Source: Pseudoalteromonas lipolytica (lineage in GTDB: Bacteria > Pseudomonadota > Gammaproteobacteria > Enterobacterales > Alteromonadaceae). From it: DNA of 64,000 nt. This document shows, piece after piece, positions 1 to 9,869 of the stretch. The translations under genes and the position numbers were made by a program. Each line of letters starts with the position of its first letter. Within the stretch, counting starts at the first letter, position 1. Location of the stretch: contig NZ_FPAZ01000005.1 in the NCBI RefSeq assembly GCF_900116435.1, positions 245,673 through 309,672 on the forward strand. Direction: 5' to 3'. Under the pieces are notes generated by a model, which saw only the letters and a program-made list of their open reading frames with translations, was not told where the DNA came from and made no database searches.

Positions 1-2064
1 CTTGCCAGTGGCGGCTTTATCAGTTGTTTTGCTTTAACATTACTGGCTTATACCCACTATGCATTATTAGCGCCTTTGCCTGCCTTCGCTATTTTGACAC
101 TGGTGTCGTTGGCTGCCAGTTGGATGGCATTGCGCTTTGGTCCTCTGCTTGCGGCTATTGGTATTATTGGTGCTTACAGTGTGCCGGTCTGGGTGAATAC
201 AGGGAGTAACGACTTTGTTGGTTTATTGACCTATGTTGGCTTTGTGAGTGTTTCGGCCTCTTTGGTGGCTCATTATGTGAAACGTCAGTGGCTTTGGTAT
301 TTGCTCTGGACTGGACACCTTGGTTGGTATTGGTTAGTGGCAGTAAGCGCTTCACATAATATTCTGTGGTTTATTAACGTATACGCTGTGTTCAGTATCT
401 TGCTACTGATTGCGATTGTGCGTTTGGGTCTTAAGTTTATTCAAATAGAACACCGCCCTCAGCGTTTCATAAAGCAGCTTAAGCAACTACCCGATAATCC
501 ATTGCTTATAGCGATTTTAGCGCCGCTTGGTTTTTTGATGTTTAGCAATAATGCGTTACTCACTTGGCAACTTAGTAGTCTGTTAATGGTCAGTGTGCTG
601 TTGTTTTTAGTGCTTAAAAACAGCGCGTGGGATAGTTGGTTAACGGTTGCAGTCGGCTGTGTTGTGCTGTTATTAATTAGCCAGCGTAATAGCGTTGATT
701 TTACCGAGCAGCTTTTTGTGTTTAGGCAAAACTACGGAGTCGGGCTGTTTTTTATCGCGCTGTTTATTAGTTATGGTTTGCTGTTCGCACGCAAATATCC
801 ACAGCGGTTAGGATTCTCGCTGATAGCTTCGCTGTCGAGCTTTGTGATTATTGGTTGCTTGTATGTTATTACGCCAAATAATGCGCTTACAAATGCTTAT
901 CCGCTCTGGTGTACGGTGTTATTGGGGGTCAGTGCACTGTTATTTAAATTAGCGGTGCGTAACAAGCAGCCCTTACAGGTTTTTTGTTTTTGGTTAGGTG
1001 GCAATGGCAACATTAGCTTAGCGCTCACAATGTTGCTTGAAGGAAGTAGTTTGACGCTTGCATTAGCTATGCAGGTTGTATTAATTAGCTTTTATATTAA
1101 TAAGCATGCACTGCGTTTACCAATGTGGCCATTAAAAGCGTTAATAGCGTGTTTGTTGGTACGCTTAAGCTTAGCACCTTGGACACCAAGTTACAGTGAT
1201 GCAGTATTGCTTGGCGTTCATTGGAGTATTGTTGTCTATCCTTTGTGTGCTGGGTTATTTTATTGGGCTGCAAGGTTTTGGCAACAGCAGCCATTGAGGG
1301 TTTGGTTAGAAGGCGCAGGCTTACACTGTATTGCTTTATTTGTTACCACAGAGACCAGTTATCAATTGGTTGGGCATTATCCTGATTTTAATAACCTGTC
1401 AGTGTACGAGCACATCTTGCTTACGTGTAATTGGGGGGTATTAGGGTGTGTATATTTACTGCGTGCTCGGTATACGCAGCAAATGGTAAAACTTTACCAA
1501 CTAGCGGGGTTAGGATTACTAACACTTGCAGGGTTGCTCGCTGCTACTTTATTCATGGAGTTAAATCCTTTCTTTGCACAGATACGCATTGGTCAAATGC
1601 CTGTTTTTAACTGGTTACTACTTGTGTGGTTAGTGCCGGCATTAATATGTGTATGGGCAGGTCAATTAACTAGGTCTATTAATTCCCGTTTACTGAAGCC
1701 ATTTCATATTTTAGCGGGTGCTTTCACCGCACTGTATATTAATGCAGAAATACGCCATAACTGGCAAGGTGAGTTTATTAACTTAGCGCAGCCTACCTCA
1801 GATGCTGAGCTTTATAGCTATTCATTAGTGTGGTTGATCATAGGTGCTTTAGTGGTAGTGATGGGTCATTTAAAGTCATTGGCTACGGTGCAAAAGCTAG
1901 GGCTTGGTTTATTAGCGCTGGTGGTATTAAAGGTATTTTTGATTGATATGGCAAATTTAACAGGGCTGTTAAGAGCCGTCTCGTTTTTAGGGCTGGGATT
2001 ATCTTTAGTGGCACTGAGCTGGTTATTTCAAAAGTTTAAGGCAAAGCCCGTTGCTTTGCCTTAA
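1..2064 (+). CDS. DUF2339 family multi-pass membrane protein (5' truncated by the window)
   Basis: The frame is open from base 1 to the TAA at 2062-2064, so the window holds only the C-terminal ~687 residues and the true start lies upstream. The first ATG-like codon inside (TTG at 76) is not a credible start because the upstream codons continue the same hydrophobic pattern. Nearly the whole protein is a succession of hydrophobic helices separated by short loops, with a tail rich in K and F. This layout, and the closing segment with a VLKVFLIDMANL motif, is typical of DUF2339 predicted membrane proteins. Substrate and role are unknown in this family. It converges on the downstream sensor kinase with only 12 bases between the stops. 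Function not assigned; family call fairly sure. Confidence 0.75.
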   Translation, partial: LASGGFISCFALTLLAYTHYALLAPLPAFAILTLVSLAASWMALRFGPLLAAIGIIGAYSVPVWVNTGSNDFVGLLTYVGFVSVSASLVAHYVKRQWLWYLLWTGHLGWYWLVAVSASHNILWFINVYAVFSILLLIAIVRLGLKFIQIEHRPQRFIKQLKQLPDNPLLIAILAPLGFLMFSNNALLTWQLSSLLMVSVLLFLVLKNSAWDSWLTVAVGCVVLLLISQRNSVDFTEQLFVFRQNYGVGLFFIALFISYGLLFARKYPQRLGFSLIASLSSFVIIGCLYVITPNNALTNAYPLWCTVLLGVSALLFKLAVRNKQPLQVFCFWLGGNGNISLALTMLLEGSSLTLALAMQVVLISFYINKHALRLPMWPLKALIACLLVRLSLAPWTPSYSDAVLLGVHWSIVVYPLCAGLFYWAARFWQQQPLRVWLEGAGLHCIALFVTTETSYQLVGHYPDFNNLSVYEHILLTCNWGVLGCVYLLRARYTQQMVKLYQLAGLGLLTLAGLLAATLFMELNPFFAQIRIGQMPVFNWLLLVWLVPALICVWAGQLTRSINSRLLKPFHILAGAFTALYINAEIRHNWQGEFINLAQPTSDAELYSYSLVWLIIGALVVVMGHLKSLATVQKLGLGLLALVVLKVFLIDMANLTGLLRAVSFLGLGLSLVALSWLFQKFKAKPVALP
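2040..2060. terminator. Hairpin at the convergent gene ends
   Basis: GGCAAAGC (2040-2047) and GCTTTGCC (2053-2060) form a perfect 8-bp stem with a 5-base loop, inside the last codons of the DUF2339 gene and just beyond the end of the converging sensor kinase. Only short T runs follow on either strand, so it is a candidate bidirectional terminator rather than a clear one. Confidence 0.35.
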
Positions 2065-2076
2065 TAATAGGGTCAT

Positions 2077-5000
2077 TTAAGTGCTGTGATTAAGCAGCGC
2101 TTTTAATTTTGCCGGTTTCACCGGTTTGCTCAAGTAGTGAATATTATCGGCTTTGGTTTGCTGTTTTAGGGCTTCGTCACGCACTGCGGTAATTAAAATG
2201 GCAGGAACAGGGCTTTGCCAAATCTCTCGAAGTGTTTTTATTAAGGTAATGCCGTCGCAATCATGGCCAAGCTGATAATCCATTAGAATCACGTCGGGGG
2301 CGCGATGTTCTTTGGCATATGCAAGTACGGTGTCGACATTTTCAAATAGCTTATAATTTGCTTGCCATTTTTGTAATAAACTTGCCATTGCATGCAGGTT
2401 TTCGGGGTCATCATCAACAGCCACAATATTCATGGCTGTACGATTCTCAACGCCTTTTTTCGGTGTCTCTTTTTGTTGTATAAATTGACTGTCTCCGTAG
2501 GGCACTTCAATACTAAAGCGACTTCCTTTGCCGGGTGTTGAGCTTACATCGAGACGCAAAGATAAAAGGTCGACCATTCTTTTTACAACCCCAAGACCTA
2601 GGCCTACACCTTTATTATCGCCCGCTTCAATGCGGTAAAAGTCATTAAAGATTTTCGCTTGTTCTAGCTCTGAAATGCCAGGGCCCGTATCCCATACCTC
2701 GATTCTTAAATGATGTTTTCGTTTGCGACACGCAATCAAAACTTGGCCGCTATTAGTGTATTTAACAGCATTTGAAACAAGATTTTGAACAATACGACGT
2801 AAGTAAGTGATGTCGCTATGTACAATAACACCGGTTGATCGCACTTTAAGCTTAAGGCCTTTTTCGCTCGACATGATGGCGTATTCATTTTTCAACGGGG
2901 CTAAAATGTCATCAATGCTAAAGTGGCGAGGTGTTGGGGTCATTGCGCCTTGTTCTAACTTGGCTATTTCAAGCAGTGCCGACATTAAGTGGACAGTTGA
3001 ATCGAGGCTTGCCCCCAGTTTTTCAAAGTTATTTAAATTGTTACTTGAAAGCGTTTTATCATCAATTGCCGCCAAGTACAGGCGGGCAGCATTTAGCGGT
3101 TGAAGTATGTCGTGACTTGCGAGTGCTAAAAATCGGGTTTTACTGTCGTTAGCTTGCTCGGCCTCTTTTTTAGCTAAAGTAAGTGCTTGCTCAGTTTGTA
3201 CGCGGCTGTCTATTTGTGCTTGTAGATCTCTATTGATTGTTCGGATTTCTTGCGTGCGTGCTTCAATCCGATTTTCAAGATCCATATTCACTTCTTCAAG
3301 GGCATTTTGTGTTTCGATATGCGCTGTAATATCAGAGAAGCTGGTCACAAAGCCGCCATCAGGTAATGGGTTACCTATCATTTCAAATACTTGGCCATTT
3401 CGGCGATGACGAATAAAGTGATGTGGACTGCCATTTTTAAGGTGTTGTACACGTTTTTCTACGTGTCGTTCTATTTCACCGGGGCCGCATTCACCGCGTT
3501 CGGCGTTGTAGCGAATCACTTCTTCAATGGCTTGACCCACCTCTAAGAACCCTTCGGGGTAGTTAAACATTTCGGCATAACGCTTGTTCCACGCCACTAA
3601 ATTAAGCTCTTTGTCGACAACCGAAATACCATGGCTGAGGTTTTCAAGTGATGTGAATAATAAGTTTTGATTAAATTGCAGAGCTTGTGTTGTTTCGTCA
3701 AAGAAGTTTACCACTTCTTCAAAGGCCATTCGTTTACCAGAAGCGACAGTATGAATAAGCGCTTGCGCCGATGACGCGCCCAATACACCCGTTAAAGCGC
3801 GTTCGCAATAGGCGATAAATTCAGGGGCAGGGTGGGCATTATTATCATCTAGCTTGTGCGTTAAAGCGAAATGCGCCAGTACTTGCTGACTGCGTTGAAT
3901 ACCTAAAAAGGTCTGTAGCAGTACTTTAAAGTCGTACACAGTGGCTTTTACATTTTTATTTAAACGCCGTGCAAACACCGCTTGTTCTTTGGGGTTAACA
4001 AATGCAGCTGCTTGAATTTTATCAATTAAACGCTCATCAGCCCCTAACGAGAAACTAATATAGCAACCAATATTGGCAAACAACGCAATGAGTGTTCCGC
4101 GCGTAATAAGGGTTTGTTGTAGTTCTGCATTTAGGCTATTACCGGCATCTAAAATCGGTAACATGAGGAATAACACCCAACAAATAAAGCCTGCAAGTAA
4201 CCCTGCATATACCCCGTAAGCATGACCTTTACGCCAATATAAGCCACCGACAATGGCAGGGAGTAGTTGAGATACAAGCGAAAATGCAACTAAGCCCATA
4301 CTGGCGAGGGCTTTGCCATGACCAAACCATTGTTGATAAAAATAAGACAGGATCAGAATACCGGCAATAGTAAAACGTCTCACCAGTAATATTTGTGATT
4401 TGTAGCTACTGGTGATGAGGTTACGTTTAAATTTGCGACGCAACATTAATGGCAACACCACATCATTTGAGATCATAGTACTGAGTGTGAGTGTCGCGAC
4501 GACAATCATCGCGGTGGCTGCCGATAATCCACCGATAAATACAAAGGTGGTTAAAAATGCATTTTCGTGCATTAAAGGCAGGGCTAACACAAAGCTGTCG
4601 GGTGAAAAACCACTGCCGATACCAGGGTGGATTGCTGCTGTGGCAATAGGAAAAATCATTGCAGCGGTAAGCAATAAATAAAGCGGAAAAGCCCAGCGGG
4701 CGGTATAAAGATGGCGTTTATCTTGGTTATCAACAACGGTTACATGGAATTGTCTTGGTAAACAGATTATTGCCGCCGCGGCCATTAACGATTGACCGAT
4801 AAAATTAAAGCTAAAAAAGTCAAAATTATGCCAGTGCTGCCACAGTGACCCAGTTAACTGCTCGCTTTGTACGGTGTTTAAGTTAAATAACGTGTATAAG
4901 GCAAGCCCAGCCACTGCAGCTAAAGCTAATAGTTTCACCATCGATTCGAACGCAACAGCCAGCATTAACCCAGAGCGATATTCAGTAACATCGACCTTAC

Positions 5001-5517
5001 GGGTCCCAAAAAATATTGCAAACATGGCCATAATTAGTGTTGCTGACAGCGCTAACATTGACCCTGAGATACGGTTGTCGTTTTGTAATAATAAAAAGCT
5101 ACTACTAAGGGCTTTTAATTGCAGCGCGATATAAGGAATGGTCGCCAACAGTGCAATAACTGTGACCATGATTGCTGTTGTTTGTCTTTTTCCATACCGG
5201 GCAGAAATAAAATCGGCAATGGTCGTAATATTTTGTTTTTTACTAACAAGTACCAGTTTTCGTAAAAAGCCTTGGCCAAAGAAAAATAACAGCGCAGGAC
5301 CAATTAAAATAGGAAGGTAATTCCAACTGCTGGTGGCGGCAGTACCGACTGAGCCATAGTAAGTCCACGATGTACAGTAAATCCCTAATGAAAACGAATA
5401 AACAAAAGGGTGATGGCTAATGCGTTTAGCCAGAGGCGTGGTTTTATCCCCCCAGTTTGCTAACCAAAACAATACACCAATGTAGGCAAGAGCAACAAAA
5501 ATAAGCGCAGCAGTCAT
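2077..5517 (-). CDS. crbS: Hybrid sensor histidine kinase/response regulator with N-terminal sodium:solute symporter domain (CrbS-type)
   Basis: About 1146 residues. Residues ~1-500 are a sodium/solute symporter (SSS) domain with about a dozen membrane helices; a PAS domain begins near 620; a coiled coil leads to a HisKA box with the phosphorylatable His in SHDILQP near 803; a HATPase domain carries the GPGIS and GVGLGLGV motifs; a C-terminal receiver starts near 1030 with acceptor Asp in LMDYQLG near 1080. Transporter-fused kinases of this layout include CrbS of Vibrio cholerae, which with CrbR controls the acetate switch (acs expression), and CbrA of Pseudomonas. The divergent neighbours are a symporter pair of the acetate type, which fits that role. 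The start is taken at ATG 5517; a TTG two codons upstream is also in frame. The name crbS rests on architecture and context. Confidence 0.8.
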   Translation of the reverse strand: MTAALIFVALAYIGVLFWLANWGDKTTPLAKRISHHPFVYSFSLGIYCTSWTYYGSVGTAATSSWNYLPILIGPALLFFFGQGFLRKLVLVSKKQNITTIADFISARYGKRQTTAIMVTVIALLATIPYIALQLKALSSSFLLLQNDNRISGSMLALSATLIMAMFAIFFGTRKVDVTEYRSGLMLAVAFESMVKLLALAAVAGLALYTLFNLNTVQSEQLTGSLWQHWHNFDFFSFNFIGQSLMAAAAIICLPRQFHVTVVDNQDKRHLYTARWAFPLYLLLTAAMIFPIATAAIHPGIGSGFSPDSFVLALPLMHENAFLTTFVFIGGLSAATAMIVVATLTLSTMISNDVVLPLMLRRKFKRNLITSSYKSQILLVRRFTIAGILILSYFYQQWFGHGKALASMGLVAFSLVSQLLPAIVGGLYWRKGHAYGVYAGLLAGFICWVLFLMLPILDAGNSLNAELQQTLITRGTLIALFANIGCYISFSLGADERLIDKIQAAAFVNPKEQAVFARRLNKNVKATVYDFKVLLQTFLGIQRSQQVLAHFALTHKLDDNNAHPAPEFIAYCERALTGVLGASSAQALIHTVASGKRMAFEEVVNFFDETTQALQFNQNLLFTSLENLSHGISVVDKELNLVAWNKRYAEMFNYPEGFLEVGQAIEEVIRYNAERGECGPGEIERHVEKRVQHLKNGSPHHFIRHRRNGQVFEMIGNPLPDGGFVTSFSDITAHIETQNALEEVNMDLENRIEARTQEIRTINRDLQAQIDSRVQTEQALTLAKKEAEQANDSKTRFLALASHDILQPLNAARLYLAAIDDKTLSSNNLNNFEKLGASLDSTVHLMSALLEIAKLEQGAMTPTPRHFSIDDILAPLKNEYAIMSSEKGLKLKVRSTGVIVHSDITYLRRIVQNLVSNAVKYTNSGQVLIACRKRKHHLRIEVWDTGPGISELEQAKIFNDFYRIEAGDNKGVGLGLGVVKRMVDLLSLRLDVSSTPGKGSRFSIEVPYGDSQFIQQKETPKKGVENRTAMNIVAVDDDPENLHAMASLLQKWQANYKLFENVDTVLAYAKEHRAPDVILMDYQLGHDCDGITLIKTLREIWQSPVPAILITAVRDEALKQQTKADNIHYLSKPVKPAKLKALLNHST

Positions 5518-5902
5518 GTTCAAATTCAGTCATTATTGTAATACCACTACCTTACCAGAATTAAAGCTGATTTCGATGTGTTGATTTTGATTTGTTAAAA
5601 ATCAATTTTTACAAGTTCATGATATTTAATGCTTAATTTTATTTTGGCCTTTTTATTAGACTAATGTCGCAGATCATTCGTTTTTACTATTTTGGTTATT
5701 TCTCTCATTTATATTTGTAGGTTAACTTATTGTTAAATATGGTTTTTTACTATTGATTAACAAAAGGTGCTTTACAGTTTACGTAAACGTAAACTGACTG
5801 TTACGACTATGGTCTCAATTCCATAATGCCGAACCGTTGCTAACTTAGTTAATGACAACTAATACCACTCATTACTTTTAAGTGATGCATAAGGGGATAA
5901 AA
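5518..5902. promoter_or_regulatory. Divergent promoter region between crbS and the symporter pair
   Basis: This AT-rich stretch has no credible open reading frame. It must hold the promoters of both the sensor kinase (leftward) and the DUF4212-symporter genes (rightward). The only strong structure is a 22-bp palindrome at 5775-5796, annotated separately. A good ribosome binding site AAGGGG sits at 5891-5896, six bases before the ATG of the small symporter subunit. Confidence 0.6.
5775..5796. promoter_or_regulatory. Perfect 22-bp palindrome, candidate operator
   Basis: The arms CAGTTTACGT and ACGTAAACTG are exact reverse complements around a central AA. The core TTTACGTAAACGTAAA resembles, from memory, the motif proposed for the MerR-family regulator LiuR of branched-chain amino acid and acyl-CoA catabolism in marine gammaproteobacteria. 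It lies ~107 bases before the symporter pair start, so it could act on either gene. The regulator identity is inference. Confidence 0.5.
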
Positions 5903-6166
5903 ATGGCTTTTAAAGATGAAGAACAAGCAAAAGCTTACTGGGCGGAAAACATTTCGCTGCTATTTAAACTGTTAGCAGTGTGGTTTATCGTTTCATTTGG
6001 TTTTGGCATTTTATTGGTAGATGTACTGAATGAAGTACGTTTTTTTGGGTTTAAACTCGGCTTCTGGTTCTCCCAGCAAGGCGCAATTTACACCTTTGTA
6101 GCTTTGATTTTTGTGTACGTTTTCAAAATGAATACGTTAGATAAAAAATATGGCGTAGACGAATAG
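5903..6166 (+). CDS. DUF4212 small subunit of a sodium:solute symporter
   Basis: 87 residues with two hydrophobic segments (about 18-40 and 52-74) and a charged N-terminus. It matches the DUF4212 family, annotated as the small subunit of a two-gene sodium/solute symporter and nearly always encoded directly before the large subunit. The ATG at 5903 is preferred over the ATG at 5882 because AAGGGG lies six bases upstream and the protein then begins MAFKDEEQAKAYW, the usual family N-terminus. The next gene follows after 10 bases with its own GGAG, so the two are co-transcribed. Likely role: partner of the membrane transporter for acetate or another small carboxylate. Confidence 0.85.
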   Translation: MAFKDEEQAKAYWAENISLLFKLLAVWFIVSFGFGILLVDVLNEVRFFGFKLGFWFSQQGAIYTFVALIFVYVFKMNTLDKKYGVDE

Positions 6167-6176
6167 GAGCTAAGCA

Positions 6177-7901
6177 ATGGATGTTCAAACACTCACGTTT
6201 ATTATCGTCGGTTTAAGCTTCGCGCTTTATATCGGCATCGCAATTTGGGCTCGTGCAGGGTCTACTAATGAATTCTATGTTGCAGGTGGTGGCGTTCCTC
6301 CTCTTGCAAATGGTATGGCAACAGCAGCTGACTGGATGAGTGCAGCATCGTTTATCTCAATGGCGGGTATTATCTCGTTTGCGGGTTACGATGGGGGTGT
6401 TTACCTCATGGGCTGGACGGGTGGTTACGTATTACTGGCGCTGTGTTTAGCACCTTACTTACGTAAGTTTGGTAAGTTCACTGTCCCTGATTTCATTGGT
6501 GACCGTTATTACTCACAAACAGCACGTGTGGTTGCAATTTTATGTGCAATCTTTATCTGTTTCACGTACATCGCGGGTCAAATGCGGGGTGTTGGTGTTG
6601 TATTCTCTCGCTTCTTAGAAGTGGATATTGAGACCGGTGTTTACATTGGTATGGTGATTGTATTCTTCTATGCTGTTCTTGGCGGCATGAAGGGCATTAC
6701 TTACACGCAAGTTGCGCAGTACTGCGTACTGGTATTTGCTTACCTTGTTCCAGCAATCTTCATTTCAATGATGATGACAGGTCACTTTTTCCCACAAACT
6801 GGTTTTGGTGCCACGCTTGCAGATGGTTCTGGCCAGTACGTGCTTGATAAATTAGATGGACTGAGTACCGAACTCGGTTTTGCGCAGTACACCGAAGGCT
6901 CTAAGAGTATGATCGATGTATTCGCAATCACGGGTGCGCTTATGGTGGGTACTGCGGGTCTACCTCATGTTATCGTACGTTTCTTCACGGTTCCACGTGT
7001 TAAAGACACGCGTATCTCTGCGGCATGGACATTAGTATTTATTGCTATCGTTTATACAACTGCACCTGCTGTTGCGTCGTTTGCACGTGTAAACATGATT
7101 GATACTATTAACGGTAAAGATGGTAACGGTACAGAGTATGCTGAAGCACCTGCATGGGTTAAAAATTGGGAAAGAACAGGCCTAATCACTTTCAACGATA
7201 AAAACGGTGATGGCAAAATGTTCTACTCAGCTGGCAAGATTGATGATCCAAATAGCGCCAACGAAGTGAATGTTGACCGCGACATCATGGTACTTGCTAA
7301 CCCAGAGATTGCCGACTTACCAGCATGGGTAGTAGCCCTTGTTGCAGCAGGTGGTATTGCGGCAGCACTGTCAACCACCGCGGGTTTGTTATTGGTTATT
7401 TCGACCTCGGTATCGCATGACTTGTTAAAACGTACCTTGAAACCAGATATTAGTGATAAGCAAGAACTACTTGCAGCGCGACTTGCTGCGATGGTCGCCA
7501 TTGTTATCTCAGCGTACTTTGGTATTAACCCGCCTGGATTCGTGGCGTCGGTGGTGGCATTTGCATTCGGTTTAGCGGCTGCAAGTTTCTTCCCGGCGAT
7601 TATCATGGGTATCTTCTCTAAGAAGATGAACAAAGAAGGTGCGATCGCAGGTATGGTTACAGGTATTACATTCACCGCGGCGTACATTATTTACTTCAAG
7701 TTTGTTAGCCCTGAATTAAATGGCCCAGCTAACTGGTTATTTGGTATTTCACCTGAGGGGATTGGTTTAGTGGGTATGATTATTAACTTTGCAGTAGCAG
7801 GTATCGTACTTAAACTAACAGCTGAAACACCTGTTGAAATTCAAGAAATGGTGGAAGGCATTCGTAACCCTAAAGGGTCAAGTGCAGCGCACGCGCACTA
7901 A
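6177..7901 (+). CDS. Sodium:solute symporter, VC_2705/ActP-like subfamily
   Basis: 574 residues with the 12-14 membrane helices of the SSS family. Residues ~40-70 (ADWMSAASFISMAG) match the conserved sodium-binding region of acetate permeases, and the segment around TAGLPHVIVRFF is also characteristic. A hydrophilic insertion near residues 310-380 contains NDKNGDGKMFYSAGKIDD, an EF-hand-like acidic loop, as in other members of the VC_2705 subfamily. It is the large subunit paired with DUF4212. Substrate is probably acetate or a related monocarboxylate imported with Na+, supported by the adjacent CrbS-type kinase, but not proven by sequence. A strong terminator follows. Confidence 0.85.
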   Translation: MDVQTLTFIIVGLSFALYIGIAIWARAGSTNEFYVAGGGVPPLANGMATAADWMSAASFISMAGIISFAGYDGGVYLMGWTGGYVLLALCLAPYLRKFGKFTVPDFIGDRYYSQTARVVAILCAIFICFTYIAGQMRGVGVVFSRFLEVDIETGVYIGMVIVFFYAVLGGMKGITYTQVAQYCVLVFAYLVPAIFISMMMTGHFFPQTGFGATLADGSGQYVLDKLDGLSTELGFAQYTEGSKSMIDVFAITGALMVGTAGLPHVIVRFFTVPRVKDTRISAAWTLVFIAIVYTTAPAVASFARVNMIDTINGKDGNGTEYAEAPAWVKNWERTGLITFNDKNGDGKMFYSAGKIDDPNSANEVNVDRDIMVLANPEIADLPAWVVALVAAGGIAAALSTTAGLLLVISTSVSHDLLKRTLKPDISDKQELLAARLAAMVAIVISAYFGINPPGFVASVVAFAFGLAAASFFPAIIMGIFSKKMNKEGAIAGMVTGITFTAAYIIYFKFVSPELNGPANWLFGISPEGIGLVGMIINFAVAGIVLKLTAETPVEIQEMVEGIRNPKGSSAAHAH

Positions 7902-7938
7902 CAAACCGGTATTAAAAGAACACACTTTTGATAAACCC

Positions 7939-7972
7939 AAAGCCCGACTTAAGTCGGGCTTTTTATTTTTTT
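7939..7972 (+). terminator. Rho-independent terminator after the symporter
   Basis: AAAGCCCGACTT (7939-7950) pairs perfectly with AAGTCGGGCTTT (7951-7962), a 12-bp stem with essentially no extra loop, followed by a long T-rich run to 7972. It closes the symporter operon. Confidence 0.85.
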
Positions 7973-8021
7973 AAAACAGGGGTAGTGTAGTTATTAGCCA
8001 CACTTAATTTCGAGAATAGCT

Positions 8022-9860
8022 ATGAATGCAGAGCAACAGGAAGTCGCCCAATTTGTAATTAATCAAACCCCGTTTAATCAGCTCGATTCGGCGGCAAGCG
8101 AGTATTTTGTTAATCACCTCGATATTATTTACCTCACACGAGAAAACCAAAATAAATGGTTATGCTCTGACAATCCGAGATTATTTCTAATTCGCTCAGG
8201 AGATTATGACTTAGTCGATGCAAAAGGGGATGTGATCACGAAGCTCTCTGCAGGGGATTATTTTGGCTTTCCCTCTTTGCTAACGGGGGAGGCTATTCAA
8301 AATAGTCTCTCGGTGCAAAAAGAAGGCATTGTTTATATGCTGGACCAAGCGTCTTTTGATTATTTACGCCGCGAGTACAAAGTGTTTGAGCAATACTTTG
8401 TCCGTGCTCATAAGAATCGTTTGTTGTCATCGCATTATAAGAGTCAAAACGACAGTTGGTCTGAGAAGAAAATAGCAGAGTTAATGAACCGCAAAGCGGT
8501 AACTCTTTCGCCTGATGCGAGTATTCGCCAAACAGCCAAAAAAATGAAGCAGCAGGGTGTTTCATCAATAATGTTGACTGAGAACGAGCGCTTAGTAGGG
8601 GTGGTAACAGACCGAGATCTTCGTAATCGCGTGCTTGCTGATGAGGTTGACCCACACGAGTCTGTGAGCACGATTATGACTTGTAAGCCAAAGTTTATTT
8701 TTGAGAATAATCGGGTGTTCTCAGCGCTGCACTTAATGCTCAAACACAATATTCATCATTTACCTGTGCTCGATGAATATCATAAGCCCTTAGGCATGTT
8801 GACCAGTACTGATTTACTGCGTCAGCAAAAAAGCGACCCAGTGCAATTAATTGGGCGCATATATAAAGCCCACTCAGTGATTGATTTAAAGCGCTATTCG
8901 CAAGAGATCCCCAGCTTATTAAAAGGCTTTTCGAATAACATTGATGATATATCGCTTATCGGTAAGTTATTAAGTGGTTTAACAGATGCGTTAACTTCGC
9001 GTTTAATTCATTTATTTCAAGAAGATAACGGCGCTGCCCCTAGTCACTTTAGTTTTATTTGTTTTGGCTCACAAGCCCGTGAAGAGCAAACCCTGCATTC
9101 TGACCAAGATAATGGTTTACTTTTACCTGATGATTTAACAACAGAGCAGCAAGACTACTTTAAACGCATGGGAGAGTTTGTGTGTGAGCAGTTGGTTGAA
9201 TGCGGTATTAAACGTTGTCCAGGTAACATTATGGCCAGTAATGCACAGTGTCGAATGGGCATCCGTGAGTGGTGTGAACGCTTTTATAAATGGATCACAT
9301 CGCCGACTCCAGAAGCCATGTTAAATTGTAAAATCTACTTTGATTTACGCTTTATTGAGGGCTCAACGTCGCTGTACACGCGTTTTTATGAGCAATTAAA
9401 ACGTATCTCTAAAAATGATTTATTTTATGCTGCTATGGCGAGTGATATTAAAAATACTCATGTGCCCATTGGGTTATTTAACCAATTTAAATTAGAAAAA
9501 GATGCGAAACAGCACAAGTACCTTGATTTAAAAAAACGCGGCGTGGTGATTATTAACGATATAGTGCGTTTGTATTCACTCAAAGCGGGTATTCAGCGGG
9601 CGAATACCCAAGAGCGTTTGGATGCACTGCTGAAGTATTCTTTACTTAATAAAGACGATGTTTATAACTTAAAAGATTGTTGGCGTTTCTTAACGCAACT
9701 GCGCTTACGCACACAAATAAATGAAGAAGGCTTACCGAGCAATTGTATTAACCCCAATACCTTAAATTCTTTAGAACGTCATCAATTAAAAGAAGCCTTT
9801 TATTTAGTTAAACAAGCTCAGCAAGCCGCCGCTTTTAAGTTTGCGCGTGGCAGCTTATGA
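8022..9860 (+). CDS. cNMP-binding / twin CBS / DUF294 nucleotidyltransferase-like protein
   Basis: 612 residues, predicted cytoplasmic. Order of domains: a cyclic-nucleotide-binding-like beta barrel (~20-135), two CBS repeats (~155-270, with GVVTDRDLRNR and GMLTSTDLLRQ), a DUF294 nucleotidyltransferase-like domain (~300-440) with GSQAREEQTLHSDQDNG holding the expected G-S and D-x-D type acidic residues, and a DUF294 C-terminal substrate-binding-like domain. Such proteins are signal-responsive regulators of unknown target, related to the GlnD-type nucleotidyltransferase fold. It is followed after 9 bases by an exonuclease; this pair is commonly found beside acetate symporter or acs genes in gammaproteobacteria. 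No biochemical role can be stated. Confidence 0.8.
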   Translation: MNAEQQEVAQFVINQTPFNQLDSAASEYFVNHLDIIYLTRENQNKWLCSDNPRLFLIRSGDYDLVDAKGDVITKLSAGDYFGFPSLLTGEAIQNSLSVQKEGIVYMLDQASFDYLRREYKVFEQYFVRAHKNRLLSSHYKSQNDSWSEKKIAELMNRKAVTLSPDASIRQTAKKMKQQGVSSIMLTENERLVGVVTDRDLRNRVLADEVDPHESVSTIMTCKPKFIFENNRVFSALHLMLKHNIHHLPVLDEYHKPLGMLTSTDLLRQQKSDPVQLIGRIYKAHSVIDLKRYSQEIPSLLKGFSNNIDDISLIGKLLSGLTDALTSRLIHLFQEDNGAAPSHFSFICFGSQAREEQTLHSDQDNGLLLPDDLTTEQQDYFKRMGEFVCEQLVECGIKRCPGNIMASNAQCRMGIREWCERFYKWITSPTPEAMLNCKIYFDLRFIEGSTSLYTRFYEQLKRISKNDLFYAAMASDIKNTHVPIGLFNQFKLEKDAKQHKYLDLKKRGVVIINDIVRLYSLKAGIQRANTQERLDALLKYSLLNKDDVYNLKDCWRFLTQLRLRTQINEEGLPSNCINPNTLNSLERHQLKEAFYLVKQAQQAAAFKFARGSL

Positions 9861-9869
9861 GGATAACTG

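Noticed and set aside
7186..7250. EF-hand-like loop in the symporter as a novel calcium sensor
   Set aside because: The acidic insertion appears to be a standard part of this symporter subfamily.
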